Shown in pieces: positions 8,656 through 16,439 of a stretch of 64,000 nucleotides of DNA. The notes beneath the pieces were generated by a model. It searched no databases and had not been told where the DNA came from. It was given only the letters and a program-made list of their open reading frames with translations. Location: positions 1 to 64,000 of the forward strand of contig CAJUDL010000018.1 in NCBI GenBank assembly GCA_910585285.1, given 5' to 3'. Every line of letters starts with the position of its first letter. The first letter of the stretch is position 1. The stretch is from an uncultured Muribaculaceae bacterium (GTDB lineage: Bacteria; Bacteroidota; Bacteroidia; Bacteroidales; Muribaculaceae). The translations under genes and the position numbers were made by a program.

Positions 8656-9350
8656 GAGATACTGTCCGCTTCCTAAACACTACCGGCGGCGGCAAGATAA
8701 CAAAGATTGATGGAAAAATAGCATACGTGGAAGAGGATGGTTTCGAAACTCCGGTGCTCCTAAATGAAATTGTAGTTGTGCTCCCGGCTGGTCACGAACC
8801 GGACACAAAGGGAGCACGCATGATGTTCGACCAGAAAGCTTTCGACGAAGGAAAGAAAAGCGTGCGCGAAATCCTCGTTCCCAAAGCGGCGCCAACGCCC
8901 GAACCGGAGCCGGAACTCCCCGTTGAGGAAACCGAATATGGAGAAGACCTGACAGTGGCGTTGCTCTTCGAACCGGAGAATGTCAAGGCTTTATCTACCT
9001 CCCGCATCAACACAGCCCTCGTCAACGACTCGAATTATTATCTCTATTTCACCATCCTCATACGCGACAACGAGGCTAAAGCATGGAAATCTCTCTTCAC
9101 GGGAGAAGTAGCTCCCAACGAGATGATAGACCTCGCGACTTTCAGCCAGCAGAACATATCCGAGATAGAGCGCATCGTGTTCCAGGCGATGGCATATAAG
9201 AAGGGGAAATCCTTCCAGGTGAAATATCCTATCAGTGTTTCCAAGAAGATTGATCTCACAAAATTCTTCAAGGCTCACTGCTTCCGTCCTGGCGTCTACC
9301 TCGACAACCCCTGCATCGAAGTTCCCCTCTACTCAGAACGCCGACACTAA
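8643..9350 (+). CDS. DUF2027 domain protein
   Basis: A 235-residue cytosolic protein. The N-terminus MAKIGDTVRFLNTTGGGKITKIDGKIAYVEEDGFETPVL is the small SH3/KOW-like barrel typical of DUF2027 proteins in Bacteroidetes. A Pro/Glu linker near residues 80-100 leads to a second beta-rich domain (about 102-235). Relatives I recall often end in a Smr domain. None is visible here, so this is a shorter form. It follows the U32 gene through a duplicated start region and is followed by a DUF695 gene after 29 nt. Role unknown; nucleic-acid binding is a guess. Confidence 0.75.
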   Translation: MAKIGDTVRFLNTTGGGKITKIDGKIAYVEEDGFETPVLLNEIVVVLPAGHEPDTKGARMMFDQKAFDEGKKSVREILVPKAAPTPEPEPELPVEETEYGEDLTVALLFEPENVKALSTSRINTALVNDSNYYLYFTILIRDNEAKAWKSLFTGEVAPNEMIDLATFSQQNISEIERIVFQAMAYKKGKSFQVKYPISVSKKIDLTKFFKAHCFRPGVYLDNPCIEVPLYSERRH

Positions 9351-9379
9351 TATTAATCAATAATTAATTATTAACCATT

Positions 9380-9823
9380 ATGACGGAGCGTTGGTGGTCA
9401 GCGCCTACAGAAGCGGAAAACGGGCGCACAATAATAGTTACGGGCCGTGATTATATGGATGAGATTATCGCCAAAGGTAAATTCATCTATCGCGTCACGG
9501 TCTCGTGGGAATACAATTCCCTCCCCTCCGGAATGCCGGAAGATGAGGATGCCAGACTGATGGAGGAAGCCACTGACTCCATGATGCAGGAATTCAAGAA
9601 AGACAAGGTGGCATATCTCACCGGCATCTACACCGGTGACGGTCGTCGCGACTGGGTATTTTACACTCAAAACCTTAATATCTTCGGACGCGTCTTTAAC
9701 CGCGCCCTTGCCTCCCTCCCACAGATGCCTCTGCTCATCGAGGCAGAATCCGACCCCGACTGGGCAGAATATCGCGAAATGCGCGATATCTCCTACATCG
9801 CCCCCGACGACGAAGAAAAATAG
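9380..9823 (+). CDS. DUF695 family protein
   Basis: A 147-residue cytosolic protein. It matches the DUF695 pattern with WWSAPTEAENGRTIIVTGR at the N-terminus and the C-terminal GIYTGDGRRDWVFYTQN...PLLIEAESDPDWAEYREM. No catalytic motif is known for the family. It is the penultimate gene of the plus-strand run that begins at 2955 and ends just before a CCCCAT-rich spacer. Confidence 0.8.
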   Translation: MTERWWSAPTEAENGRTIIVTGRDYMDEIIAKGKFIYRVTVSWEYNSLPSGMPEDEDARLMEEATDSMMQEFKKDKVAYLTGIYTGDGRRDWVFYTQNLNIFGRVFNRALASLPQMPLLIEAESDPDWAEYREMRDISYIAPDDEEK

Positions 9824-9828
9824 CACTC

Positions 9829-9872
9829 CCCATCCCTATATCTCCCCATTCCGCCCCATCCAGCCCCATATA
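9829..9872 (+). repeat. CCCCAT repeat spacer
   Basis: Four CCCCAT units occur in about 45 nt between the DUF695 stop and the GH13 gene. The opposite strand carries runs of G and could form a quadruplex. Similar spacers occur at 62795-62857 and 63418-63460. Confidence 0.8.
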
Positions 9873-9899
9873 TACACCAACTAAATAAATTCTTATAAA

Positions 9900-12455
9900 A
9901 TGCTTAAAATCTACTTACTCACCGCAATCGCGGTTCTGACCGGCATTTTCGGTCTTGATGCGCAGGTTGTCACTTCTTCTCCTGCCATTTTGCAGGAAAA
10001 CTCTCAGAACGTGACCATCTTCTTCCATGCCAACAAAGGCAACAAGGGGATGATGAATCTTGCTGCATCCGCCGATGTCTACGCCCACACAGGTGTTGAC
10101 GTGATAAACGCCAATGGTGGCACCTCCTCTTGGAAATATGCCCCGAACTGGAACACCAATCTTCCCAAATACAAAATGGAGTATGTCTCACCCAATGTAT
10201 GGAAACTCGATATCGGCAATATCCGCACATTCTACGGAGTTGCCGATAACGAGACAGTGACTCGTCTTTGCTTTGTATTCCGCACTGGCGACCGAACCAA
10301 AGAGGGGAAAGACGAAGGTGGCAAAGACATTTTCATTAATCTTGAGGGATGGAGCGAACCGTCAGCTCCCTCTACACTCACTGAATTACCGCCACTTGGC
10401 GCAACCCGCAATGCCGACGGTTCCGTCACCTTCTGCATGGCAGCCCCCCAGAAGCAGAATGCCATCCTGTTCGGATCATGGAATGGCTTCAGCTATGACC
10501 GCGTACAAGTCATGGACTACATAGATGCCGATTACGAGGGAGGCAAATACCGCCACTTTGTAATCAATGTGCCTGAATCCAAAATAAAACGCGGAGAGAC
10601 CTATACGTATTATTACATGATCGACGGGATAGCCGTATGCGATCCCTATGCGCGACTTGTGCTTGACCCGTGGAATGACCAGTATATCCCTTCCGGTGTA
10701 TTCCCCGATATGCCGAAATATCCCGCCGATAAGGTTCAAAACCTCTCGCTTGCGGTATTCTCCGACAATCTCGCGGATTATACATGGAAAACCGCCAATT
10801 TCACTGCCCCTGGGAAAGACGACCTTGTAATATACGAACTGCTGCTTCGTGATTTCACCGGCACAGAGGGGAAAGCCGGCGCAGAGGGTACAATCCGTGG
10901 AGCGATGGCGAAGATACCGTATCTTAAATCATTAGGGATAAATGCTGTGGAGCTACTGCCAATCATGGAATTCAGTGGCAACAACTCATGGGGTTACAAT
11001 CCGAATTTCTATTTTGCCCCCGACAAAGCCTACGGCTCCCCTAAAGATTATAAGGAGTTCATTGACATGTGTCATGCTGAAGGGATTGCTGTTATTCTTG
11101 ACATCGTATTCAACCAGGCTGACGGCCTTCATCCCTGGTATCAGCTATACACCCCTGCCGAGAACCCATTCTTCAATCTTGAATGCCCACATGCTTACAA
11201 TGCCTTCAATGACTGGAACCAGGACTATCCTCTCGTAGACCGCCAATGGAAGGATGCTTTGCAGTATTGGCTCAGAGAATACAAGGTAGACGGTTTCCGC
11301 TTCGACCTTGTTAAGGGATTAGGCAACAACTCTTCATATTCAAATAATTCTGAAGCCGTCACAAACGCATATAACGCTTCGCGCGTTGCAAGAATGAAAA
11401 AACTTCATGGGTATATAAAGGAAATCAATCCCCTCGCCTATCATATCAATGAAGATCTCGCGACCCCGAAGGAAGAAAACGAAATGGCTGCCGACGGAGA
11501 GATGAACTGGGCAAACGTCAACTATTCCGGATGTCAATTTGCCATGGGTTACAAGGATGATTCCAATCTAAATCGTTTTTGGGCAGTTGACGACCAACGC
11601 ACAGCAGGCTCAACCGTGTCATATCTCGAATCGCACGATGAGCAGCGCCTCGCATACAAACAGAATCGATGGGGAGCAGCAGGCATAAAAGGGAACGCCA
11701 CTGCAAGCTGCCAGCGTCTCGGCGCAGCCGCAGCGCAGATGCTTCTTGTGCCCGGATCACATATGATATGGCAATTCTCTGAGTTTGGAGACGCCCAGAA
11801 CACAAAAAAACTTGATGCGCAGGGGAATCCCACAATGGAAAACAACACCGATCCCAAACTGGTGAACTGGTCGCTTCTCGATGAACCGAACCATAAGGCT
11901 CTCTTTGAATCATACCAGCAACTCATCGCACTTCGTCTTAACAACAAGGACCTTTTCCCATCCACGTCAGGCGTTGATTTCGCAATGAACTGCAATGTAT
12001 CCAACTGGGCGAACGGTAGAACAATTATCGCCCGCACTGCCAACAAGGAACTTTATTGCGCTGTTAATCCCAACATCACAGGCTCAATAAATATTAGCAT
12101 CCCATTCCGCACTAAAGACAACTCAGATTACGAAATCTATTCGCAGAGCCACGACTGCAACGCATCTTTCGATGCTGTTGCCGGAACCATCACCGTGCCT
12201 GCCAATTGTTATGCAGTGATCTGTTCGAAGAATGTCAGCGATGTTGAAGAGCTTCCTGCCGAAACAACAGAAAATCTTTCTGTGATTATAGGAAAGGGAT
12301 CTCTGAGCATCAACAACGCCACAGCACCTGTCTTCGTTTATGACCTCGCCGGAAATAAAGTTGCATCAGGACATGGCGATTTCACAGTTTCCCTCCCGGC
12401 TGGAGTATATTTAGTGACAAACTCTGCTACAACACGGAAGGTTTTGGTGAAATAA
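9900..12455 (+). CDS. secreted GH13 alpha-amylase-family enzyme
   Basis: An 851-residue exported starch-active enzyme. A signal peptide (1-21, ending GLDAQ) is followed by two beta-sandwich regions (about 25-300), the second with CBM48-like character (VTFCMAAPQKQNAILFGSWNG). The GH13 barrel follows. Its conserved regions are DIVFNQ (region I), GFRFDLVKG with nucleophile D469, HINEDL with acid/base E518, and SHDEQR with D580. Region I has Gln where His is usual. The C-terminus ends in a sorting-like tail (VYDLAGNKV...AGVYLVTNSATTRKVLVK). It probably cleaves alpha-1,4 or alpha-1,6 glucans outside the cytoplasm; exact linkage is unknown. No sus genes for starch lie nearby. Confidence 0.88.
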   Translation: MLKIYLLTAIAVLTGIFGLDAQVVTSSPAILQENSQNVTIFFHANKGNKGMMNLAASADVYAHTGVDVINANGGTSSWKYAPNWNTNLPKYKMEYVSPNVWKLDIGNIRTFYGVADNETVTRLCFVFRTGDRTKEGKDEGGKDIFINLEGWSEPSAPSTLTELPPLGATRNADGSVTFCMAAPQKQNAILFGSWNGFSYDRVQVMDYIDADYEGGKYRHFVINVPESKIKRGETYTYYYMIDGIAVCDPYARLVLDPWNDQYIPSGVFPDMPKYPADKVQNLSLAVFSDNLADYTWKTANFTAPGKDDLVIYELLLRDFTGTEGKAGAEGTIRGAMAKIPYLKSLGINAVELLPIMEFSGNNSWGYNPNFYFAPDKAYGSPKDYKEFIDMCHAEGIAVILDIVFNQADGLHPWYQLYTPAENPFFNLECPHAYNAFNDWNQDYPLVDRQWKDALQYWLREYKVDGFRFDLVKGLGNNSSYSNNSEAVTNAYNASRVARMKKLHGYIKEINPLAYHINEDLATPKEENEMAADGEMNWANVNYSGCQFAMGYKDDSNLNRFWAVDDQRTAGSTVSYLESHDEQRLAYKQNRWGAAGIKGNATASCQRLGAAAAQMLLVPGSHMIWQFSEFGDAQNTKKLDAQGNPTMENNTDPKLVNWSLLDEPNHKALFESYQQLIALRLNNKDLFPSTSGVDFAMNCNVSNWANGRTIIARTANKELYCAVNPNITGSINISIPFRTKDNSDYEIYSQSHDCNASFDAVAGTITVPANCYAVICSKNVSDVEELPAETTENLSVIIGKGSLSINNATAPVFVYDLAGNKVASGHGDFTVSLPAGVYLVTNSATTRKVLVK

Positions 12456-12591
12456 TTCAATATAATTATTCATTTTCGGAAGTAAAATTTACATTTGTTC
12501 GATTTACAATTGTTAATTTATAGATAATTTTAAGTTAAAATTGTTAAAATTTACAATTATCTATGTTTTTTTTACAAAAAAATTGAAGTTT

Positions 12592-12624
12592 TTTGCTCCA
12601 TGAAAAAAATTTATATTAACTTTG
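12592..12624 (+). promoter_or_regulatory. promoter of the small lipoprotein gene
   Basis: TTTG (12592-12595), a 21-nt spacer, and TAACTTTG (12617-12624). It lies at the end of a very AT-rich 220-bp spacer (12456-12676), which also holds two copies of ATTTACAATT. Confidence 0.75.
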
Positions 12625-12676
12625 CATCGTTTTTGATAGCAAAGAATATTGTTTTATTATTTTAAATTTTAAAGAG

Positions 12677-12886
12677 ATGAAAAAATTAGTTTTCTCGCTT
12701 GCTGTTCTTTTCAGCGTAGCTATGGTTTCCTGCGGTGGCAACAAGGCTGCTGAGGCTACTGACACTGACACAATGGTTGCTGTTGAAGAAACTGTTGTTG
12801 AGGCTGTTGATTCTAACGACACAACTGTAGCTGTTGAGGCTGCTGCTGAGGTTGCTGAGGCTCCCGCTGCTGACTCTGCAAAATAA
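12677..12886 (+). CDS. small acidic lipoprotein, strongly codon-biased
   Basis: A 69-residue protein with a lipoprotein signal peptide whose lipobox ends MVSC at residue 19. The mature part is almost entirely Ala, Val, Glu, Asp and Thr with no aromatic residues, so it is probably disordered. Nearly all Ala codons are GCT and most Val codons GTT. This bias is unlike neighbouring genes and typical of very highly expressed genes. It has its own promoter (12592-12624) and a strong terminator (12923-12960), so it is a single-gene unit. Its composition recalls small abundant envelope lipoproteins, but the function is unknown. Confidence 0.8.
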   Translation: MKKLVFSLAVLFSVAMVSCGGNKAAEATDTDTMVAVEETVVEAVDSNDTTVAVEAAAEVAEAPAADSAK

Positions 12887-12922
12887 TTTTTGCTAACTAC
12901 AGCAAGACGAAAGTCAAAGATT

Positions 12923-12960
12923 AAACCGGTGGATCCTTCGGATTCGCCGGTTTCCTTTTT
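12923..12960 (+). terminator. intrinsic terminator
   Basis: Arms AAACCGG (12923-12929) and CCGGTTT (12947-12953), with an inner GGATCC/GGATTC pairing and a TTC loop, then CCTTTTT. It closes the small lipoprotein unit. Confidence 0.88.
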
Positions 12961-12980
12961 ATCTCCGGTCCCTCTTCTTC

Positions 12981-13011
12981 TTGCTTATATCACCTCTTTT
13001 AGCTATCTTTG
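12981..13011 (+). promoter_or_regulatory. promoter of the coiled-coil membrane protein gene
   Basis: -33 TTG at 12981-12983 and -7 TATCTTTG at 13004-13011. It overlaps a possible TTG start at 13009, which shows that the true start lies further down at 13048. Confidence 0.72.
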
Positions 13012-13047
13012 CGCATTATAACACAAATCAAGAATAGGAATTGCAAT

Positions 13048-13977
13048 ATGAATAACAACCAGAAGAAACTTCTAATTGCCGGCATTGCAGTGCTGGCGTG
13101 CTTCGTGGGTCTTATAATATGGCTGATTGTGGCAAACTCTCGCAACACCGCTGCTGTCAACAAAGCCGAGGCAAGAGCCGACAGTCTCGCGATTGCCAAT
13201 GATCAGCTTGTGCTAACAAACGAGTTCAACCAGCTGAACGCGGATTTCAATCAATATGAAGGTCAGCAGATCTATCTTAAGAACGACTCACTCGTGCATA
13301 AATACAACGAGGCTCGCATGAAAGTAGAAGGGTTGATTCAGGAACTCAACGATGAAAAAAGCAAGAATGCAAAGAATATGGCGGCATCCCGCGCCAAAAT
13401 CAAACAACTCGAAGGAGAAATTGCCACGCTTAAGAATATAGTGCGCCACTATCTTGAAGAGATCAAGCGTCTCGGAGAGGAGAACGAAGGTCTGAAGCAG
13501 GAGATTCAGCAGGTGCAACAGAAAAACGAACAGCTGTCATCGCAATATACCGCAGCAACAAAGAGTAATGCTGAGCTGACACAGACCGTGCAGCTTGCCA
13601 AGAAGCTTAACATTACCGGTATCTCTTTCCAGGCATATAACAAAAAAGGGAAGGTGGAGAAAAACATCACCAAGGCGCGTCAGCTTGGCGTTCACTTCAC
13701 CGTGAGCCCCAACAACACCACTGCGCCGGGCATGAAGGATTTCTATATCAGAATCCTATCTCCGGAAGGTACACTTCTTGGTGGCGGTCCATCCTTCCAG
13801 CTGGAGGGATCAACAATCTCTTCTACATCTCACCGCAAAGTGGAGTATGCAAACGAAGAACTTTCCGTAGCTGTGTACTGGGATGTCAATACAACCCTTA
13901 CTCCCGGCGACTATACCGTGGAAGTCTTCTGCGACGGCTACCGTCTCGCTTCACGTCATTTCACAATGAAGAAGTAG
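13048..13977 (+). CDS. membrane-anchored coiled-coil protein
   Basis: A 309-residue protein. The start at ATG 13048 (MNNNQKKLLIAGIAV) is preferred because an upstream in-frame TTG sits inside the promoter. One membrane helix (about 8-30) is followed by a long coiled coil (about 45-190, with repeated ARAKIKQLEGEIATLK, EEIKRLGEENEGLKQ). A beta-rich C-terminal domain (about 195-309) ends GDYTVEVFCDGYRLASRHFTMKK. It is probably anchored in the inner membrane with the coiled coil in the periplasm. Similar architectures are common in Bacteroidales without known function. Its 3' end overlaps the convergent permease gene by 22 bp. Confidence 0.8.
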   Translation: MNNNQKKLLIAGIAVLACFVGLIIWLIVANSRNTAAVNKAEARADSLAIANDQLVLTNEFNQLNADFNQYEGQQIYLKNDSLVHKYNEARMKVEGLIQELNDEKSKNAKNMAASRAKIKQLEGEIATLKNIVRHYLEEIKRLGEENEGLKQEIQQVQQKNEQLSSQYTAATKSNAELTQTVQLAKKLNITGISFQAYNKKGKVEKNITKARQLGVHFTVSPNNTTAPGMKDFYIRILSPEGTLLGGGPSFQLEGSTISSTSHRKVEYANEELSVAVYWDVNTTLTPGDYTVEVFCDGYRLASRHFTMKK

Positions 13978-15383
13978 ACACTCCCGGCAAATCCTGACAG
14001 CAAAATCAGAAGAGTGATAAAATCGGCACGGGTGAAACGCAGTGTTCCTTCCGCTTTCCGCTCGCTGCGGGATCTGAGATAGAAGCCTATACCGGCAAGA
14101 TAGAAAACAGAGGTAAACATAAAAAGTTTCAACCCTCCGGCATATATCATCCATAAACAGTAAAGCGTGCAAAGAATTCCTACAATGCGATAACGCAGAC
14201 GGGAACCTTTGCCCGCTTTTTTAATTTCATCTTCATGGAAACTCACTTTCCAAAGATACATCCCGCCTGAGAGATAAGCCGGGAGCACCATCATGCCCGT
14301 TACCGTAAGAGCAGCCATGTAAACATCGTCTGCCATCATCACCAACACAAGAAAGGACTGCATCACTATGCTCGACACCAACAGTCCGTATGCCGGCATT
14401 CCATGACGGTTAAGACGCAGAAACGAGCGTGGGAAGATTCTCACGACTGCCGCCTCATGAGGCACTTGCGCGCACACAAGCGTCCACGCGAGCCATCCCC
14501 CAAGGAGGGAAACAATCACGGAAATAATAACGAAATAATATGCCCAGTTGCCACAGACAGCACGGAGCACATATGCCACCGACGGATCTTCAAGACCGGC
14601 TAACCGTGCACGTGTCATAACCCCATAACACAGCATCGACACCAACACATACAGCAACCAGGCTATGAAGAAACCCGCCACTCCGGCTTTCCCGACATCT
14701 GAGGGACGCTTCGCTCGCGCAGACATCATCACGGCGCCTTCAATGCCGATGAAACACCATAGTGTCACCATCATCGTGCTTTTAACCTGACTCCATAGAG
14801 AGACTTTGGAGAAAGATTCATCTGCGAAATTAAGATTAAACACACCTGCCTTTATATTGAGAAAGAGCAACACCACAACCAACGCTATGGCTGCAATCTT
14901 GACCACCGCAAGAAGATTATTGAGAATCTTTGCCGTGCGTATACCCCCGGCAACAATAAAAAACATCGTCCAGATCAGCACCGAACCGAAGATGAGAGTC
15001 TGCCAGCCGTGCTTCAGTAGTGACGGGAAGAACGCTCCGAATGAGTCGTTGAGCATAACGGCATATGCAACATTGGCGAAAGCGGTGCATAACCAATAAC
15101 CCCACGCGATGTTGAATCCTGCGAAATTACCGAAACCCACCTGCGCATACTGATATATGCCGGCATCAAGTTCCGGACGCCTGTCGGAAAGAATCTTGAA
15201 TGTGGCAACAAGCAGCAGCATTCCAGCTGCCGTGATCACCCACGACAATGCAACTGCCCCGGGACCGGCACCGGCAGCTAAATTCTGAGGAATATTATAG
15301 AGCCCGGAACCAACCATCATTCCGAACACAATCGCAACAAGAGCTCCAAAACCTAATTTACGGTTATCCGTACATTCTTTCAT
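13956..15383 (-). CDS. APC-superfamily amino acid permease (basic amino acid/polyamine antiporter type)
   Basis: A 475-residue inner-membrane protein with about 12-13 helices. The N-terminus LGFGALVAIVFGMMVGSGLYNIPQNLA is the glycine-rich helix 1 of the basic amino acid/polyamine antiporter family, and helix 6 contains LWCFIGIEGAVMMSARAKR. This places it close to arginine/ornithine or related exchangers. The substrate cannot be fixed from sequence. Its 3' end overlaps the convergent gene at 13048-13977. A -7-like TAATTTTG lies at 15409-15416. Confidence 0.87.
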   Translation of the reverse strand: MKECTDNRKLGFGALVAIVFGMMVGSGLYNIPQNLAAGAGPGAVALSWVITAAGMLLLVATFKILSDRRPELDAGIYQYAQVGFGNFAGFNIAWGYWLCTAFANVAYAVMLNDSFGAFFPSLLKHGWQTLIFGSVLIWTMFFIVAGGIRTAKILNNLLAVVKIAAIALVVVLLFLNIKAGVFNLNFADESFSKVSLWSQVKSTMMVTLWCFIGIEGAVMMSARAKRPSDVGKAGVAGFFIAWLLYVLVSMLCYGVMTRARLAGLEDPSVAYVLRAVCGNWAYYFVIISVIVSLLGGWLAWTLVCAQVPHEAAVVRIFPRSFLRLNRHGMPAYGLLVSSIVMQSFLVLVMMADDVYMAALTVTGMMVLPAYLSGGMYLWKVSFHEDEIKKAGKGSRLRYRIVGILCTLYCLWMIYAGGLKLFMFTSVFYLAGIGFYLRSRSERKAEGTLRFTRADFITLLILLSGFAGSVYFFIVK

Positions 15384-15408
15384 TTCTACCTTGACCTTTA
15401 AGAAACTG

Positions 15409-15416
15409 CAAAATTA
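15409..15416 (-). promoter_or_regulatory. probable -7 element of the permease gene
   Basis: TAATTTTG on the minus strand, 26 nt upstream of the start codon. No clear -33 element is seen at the expected distance. Confidence 0.45.
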
Positions 15417-15438
15417 CAAAAAATAAGTCTTATGTACG

Positions 15439-15771
15439 CTATTGCGGTTTGCGCCATTGGGCAAAATGTCGTCGTCGCTGCAGATAATCCAAATGAGAAG
15501 CATGCGCATATGCCTCACGTTCGAAGGAGATGCTCCGATAAGCCCGGTATGTATCGCCTCGCTGTTGCACCAGACGCCACAACCATTCCGCAACATAAAC
15601 GATATAGAACGGAATAAACAGCAGTTCCCTCAATTGCGCGCTGTGTATCTCCTCATGATTCACGACCTCTTTCGTTACAACCATCCCCCTTTTGGCAAAC
15701 AATACTCCGAAAAGGTTGATCGCCCCATACCTTCTCCCGAACGGTATAACCCTATTCCAAATCACCCTCAT
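15439..15771 (-). CDS. small HExxH-motif protein
   Basis: A 110-residue protein with the N-terminus MRVIWNRVIPFGRRYGAINLFGVLFAK and the zincin-like motif NHEEIHSAQ at about 38-46. A hydrophobic stretch LLFIPFYIVYVAEWLWRLV (about 50-68) follows, then SFEREAYAHASHLDYL, in which a downstream Glu could be a third zinc ligand. Small conserved Bacteroidetes proteins of this pattern are known only as hypothetical or peptidase-like. Metal binding and a membrane-associated protease-like role are inferred from the motif. Confidence 0.72.
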   Translation of the reverse strand: MRVIWNRVIPFGRRYGAINLFGVLFAKRGMVVTKEVVNHEEIHSAQLRELLFIPFYIVYVAEWLWRLVQQRGDTYRAYRSISFEREAYAHASHLDYLQRRRHFAQWRKPQ

Positions 15772-15806
15772 AACTCAATCTTTCAACGAACACTCTCAAT
15801 GTAAAG

Positions 15807-15837
15807 AAAGAGTCCCTGCGGTAAGCAGAGACCCTTT
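15807..15837 (-). terminator. terminator-like hairpin after the 15847-16350 gene
   Basis: Two 13-nt arms (15807-15819 and 15825-15837) pair with only two G-T pairs around a 5-nt loop. They lie 10 nt past the minus-strand stop. The following T tract is weak (CTTTAC), so efficiency is uncertain. Confidence 0.6.
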
Positions 15838-15846
15838 CGAAGCGGT

Positions 15847-16350
15847 TTATTTGGAGAGTTGGGTGGAAATACGTGTCCAGACTTCTGCAGGGGTAAGTGC
15901 CGACATAGGCTTGCTCTCGAATGAGACTTTCACAGGAACATTTCCTCGGTATACAACCAATGTGTCAATACCTTCCTTACCGGGGATAAGAGTGATTTCT
16001 CGATTGTCCTTGTCAGTAGCAACATAGATACTGTCTTTCTGTTCGAACATCTTGGAAAGTATCGCTTTTGCCTTGAAATGCGTGCGATTGCCATTCTCAT
16101 AGATATAAATGCCGGCATTTCCGGGATCAAGCGCCATCAGCATTCTGCCGTCAAAACGTGTACGTACGGCTCCTGCTGCCGTGTCCTGAAAAGACACTAC
16201 ACGGTATTCACCGCTCGTGACAGGCAGCGTAGCATCCAATGACATTTCTTCAGCCTGCGTGGAATCATTTTTGTCGGCTTTACCTCCACCGGAGCAAGCC
16301 CCCAAGAGCAATGCGACACCCATTGCGCTCATCATAATCAATTTTTTCAT
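15847..16350 (-). CDS. lipoprotein of unknown function
   Basis: A 167-residue lipoprotein with lipobox LLGAC (Cys19) followed by SGGGKADKNDS. The mature part is a beta-rich domain with GEYRVVSFQDTAAGAVRTRFDGRMLM and GNAGIYIYENGNRTHFKAKAILSKMF. This pattern is loosely reminiscent of NlpE/C-type lysozyme-inhibitor-like barrels, but no signature is definite. It is a single gene between a terminator-like hairpin and the calcium ATPase gene, with a tandem 17-bp repeat just upstream. Confidence 0.72.
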   Translation of the reverse strand: MKKLIMMSAMGVALLLGACSGGGKADKNDSTQAEEMSLDATLPVTSGEYRVVSFQDTAAGAVRTRFDGRMLMALDPGNAGIYIYENGNRTHFKAKAILSKMFEQKDSIYVATDKDNREITLIPGKEGIDTLVVYRGNVPVKVSFESKPMSALTPAEVWTRISTQLSK

Positions 16351-16399
16351 CTCGCTTATATTTACTTGTGATTGGTAATTCTACGCTACCAAGTTACAC

Positions 16400-16433
16400 A
16401 AAATATCCGAAACATGAAAATATCCGAAACAGA
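16400..16433. repeat. tandem 17-bp duplication
   Basis: Two adjacent 17-bp units share AAAATATCCGAAACA (16400-16414 and 16417-16431). They lie between the ATPase stop and the lipoprotein promoter region. Confidence 0.85.
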
Positions 16434-16439
16434 ATTTTA

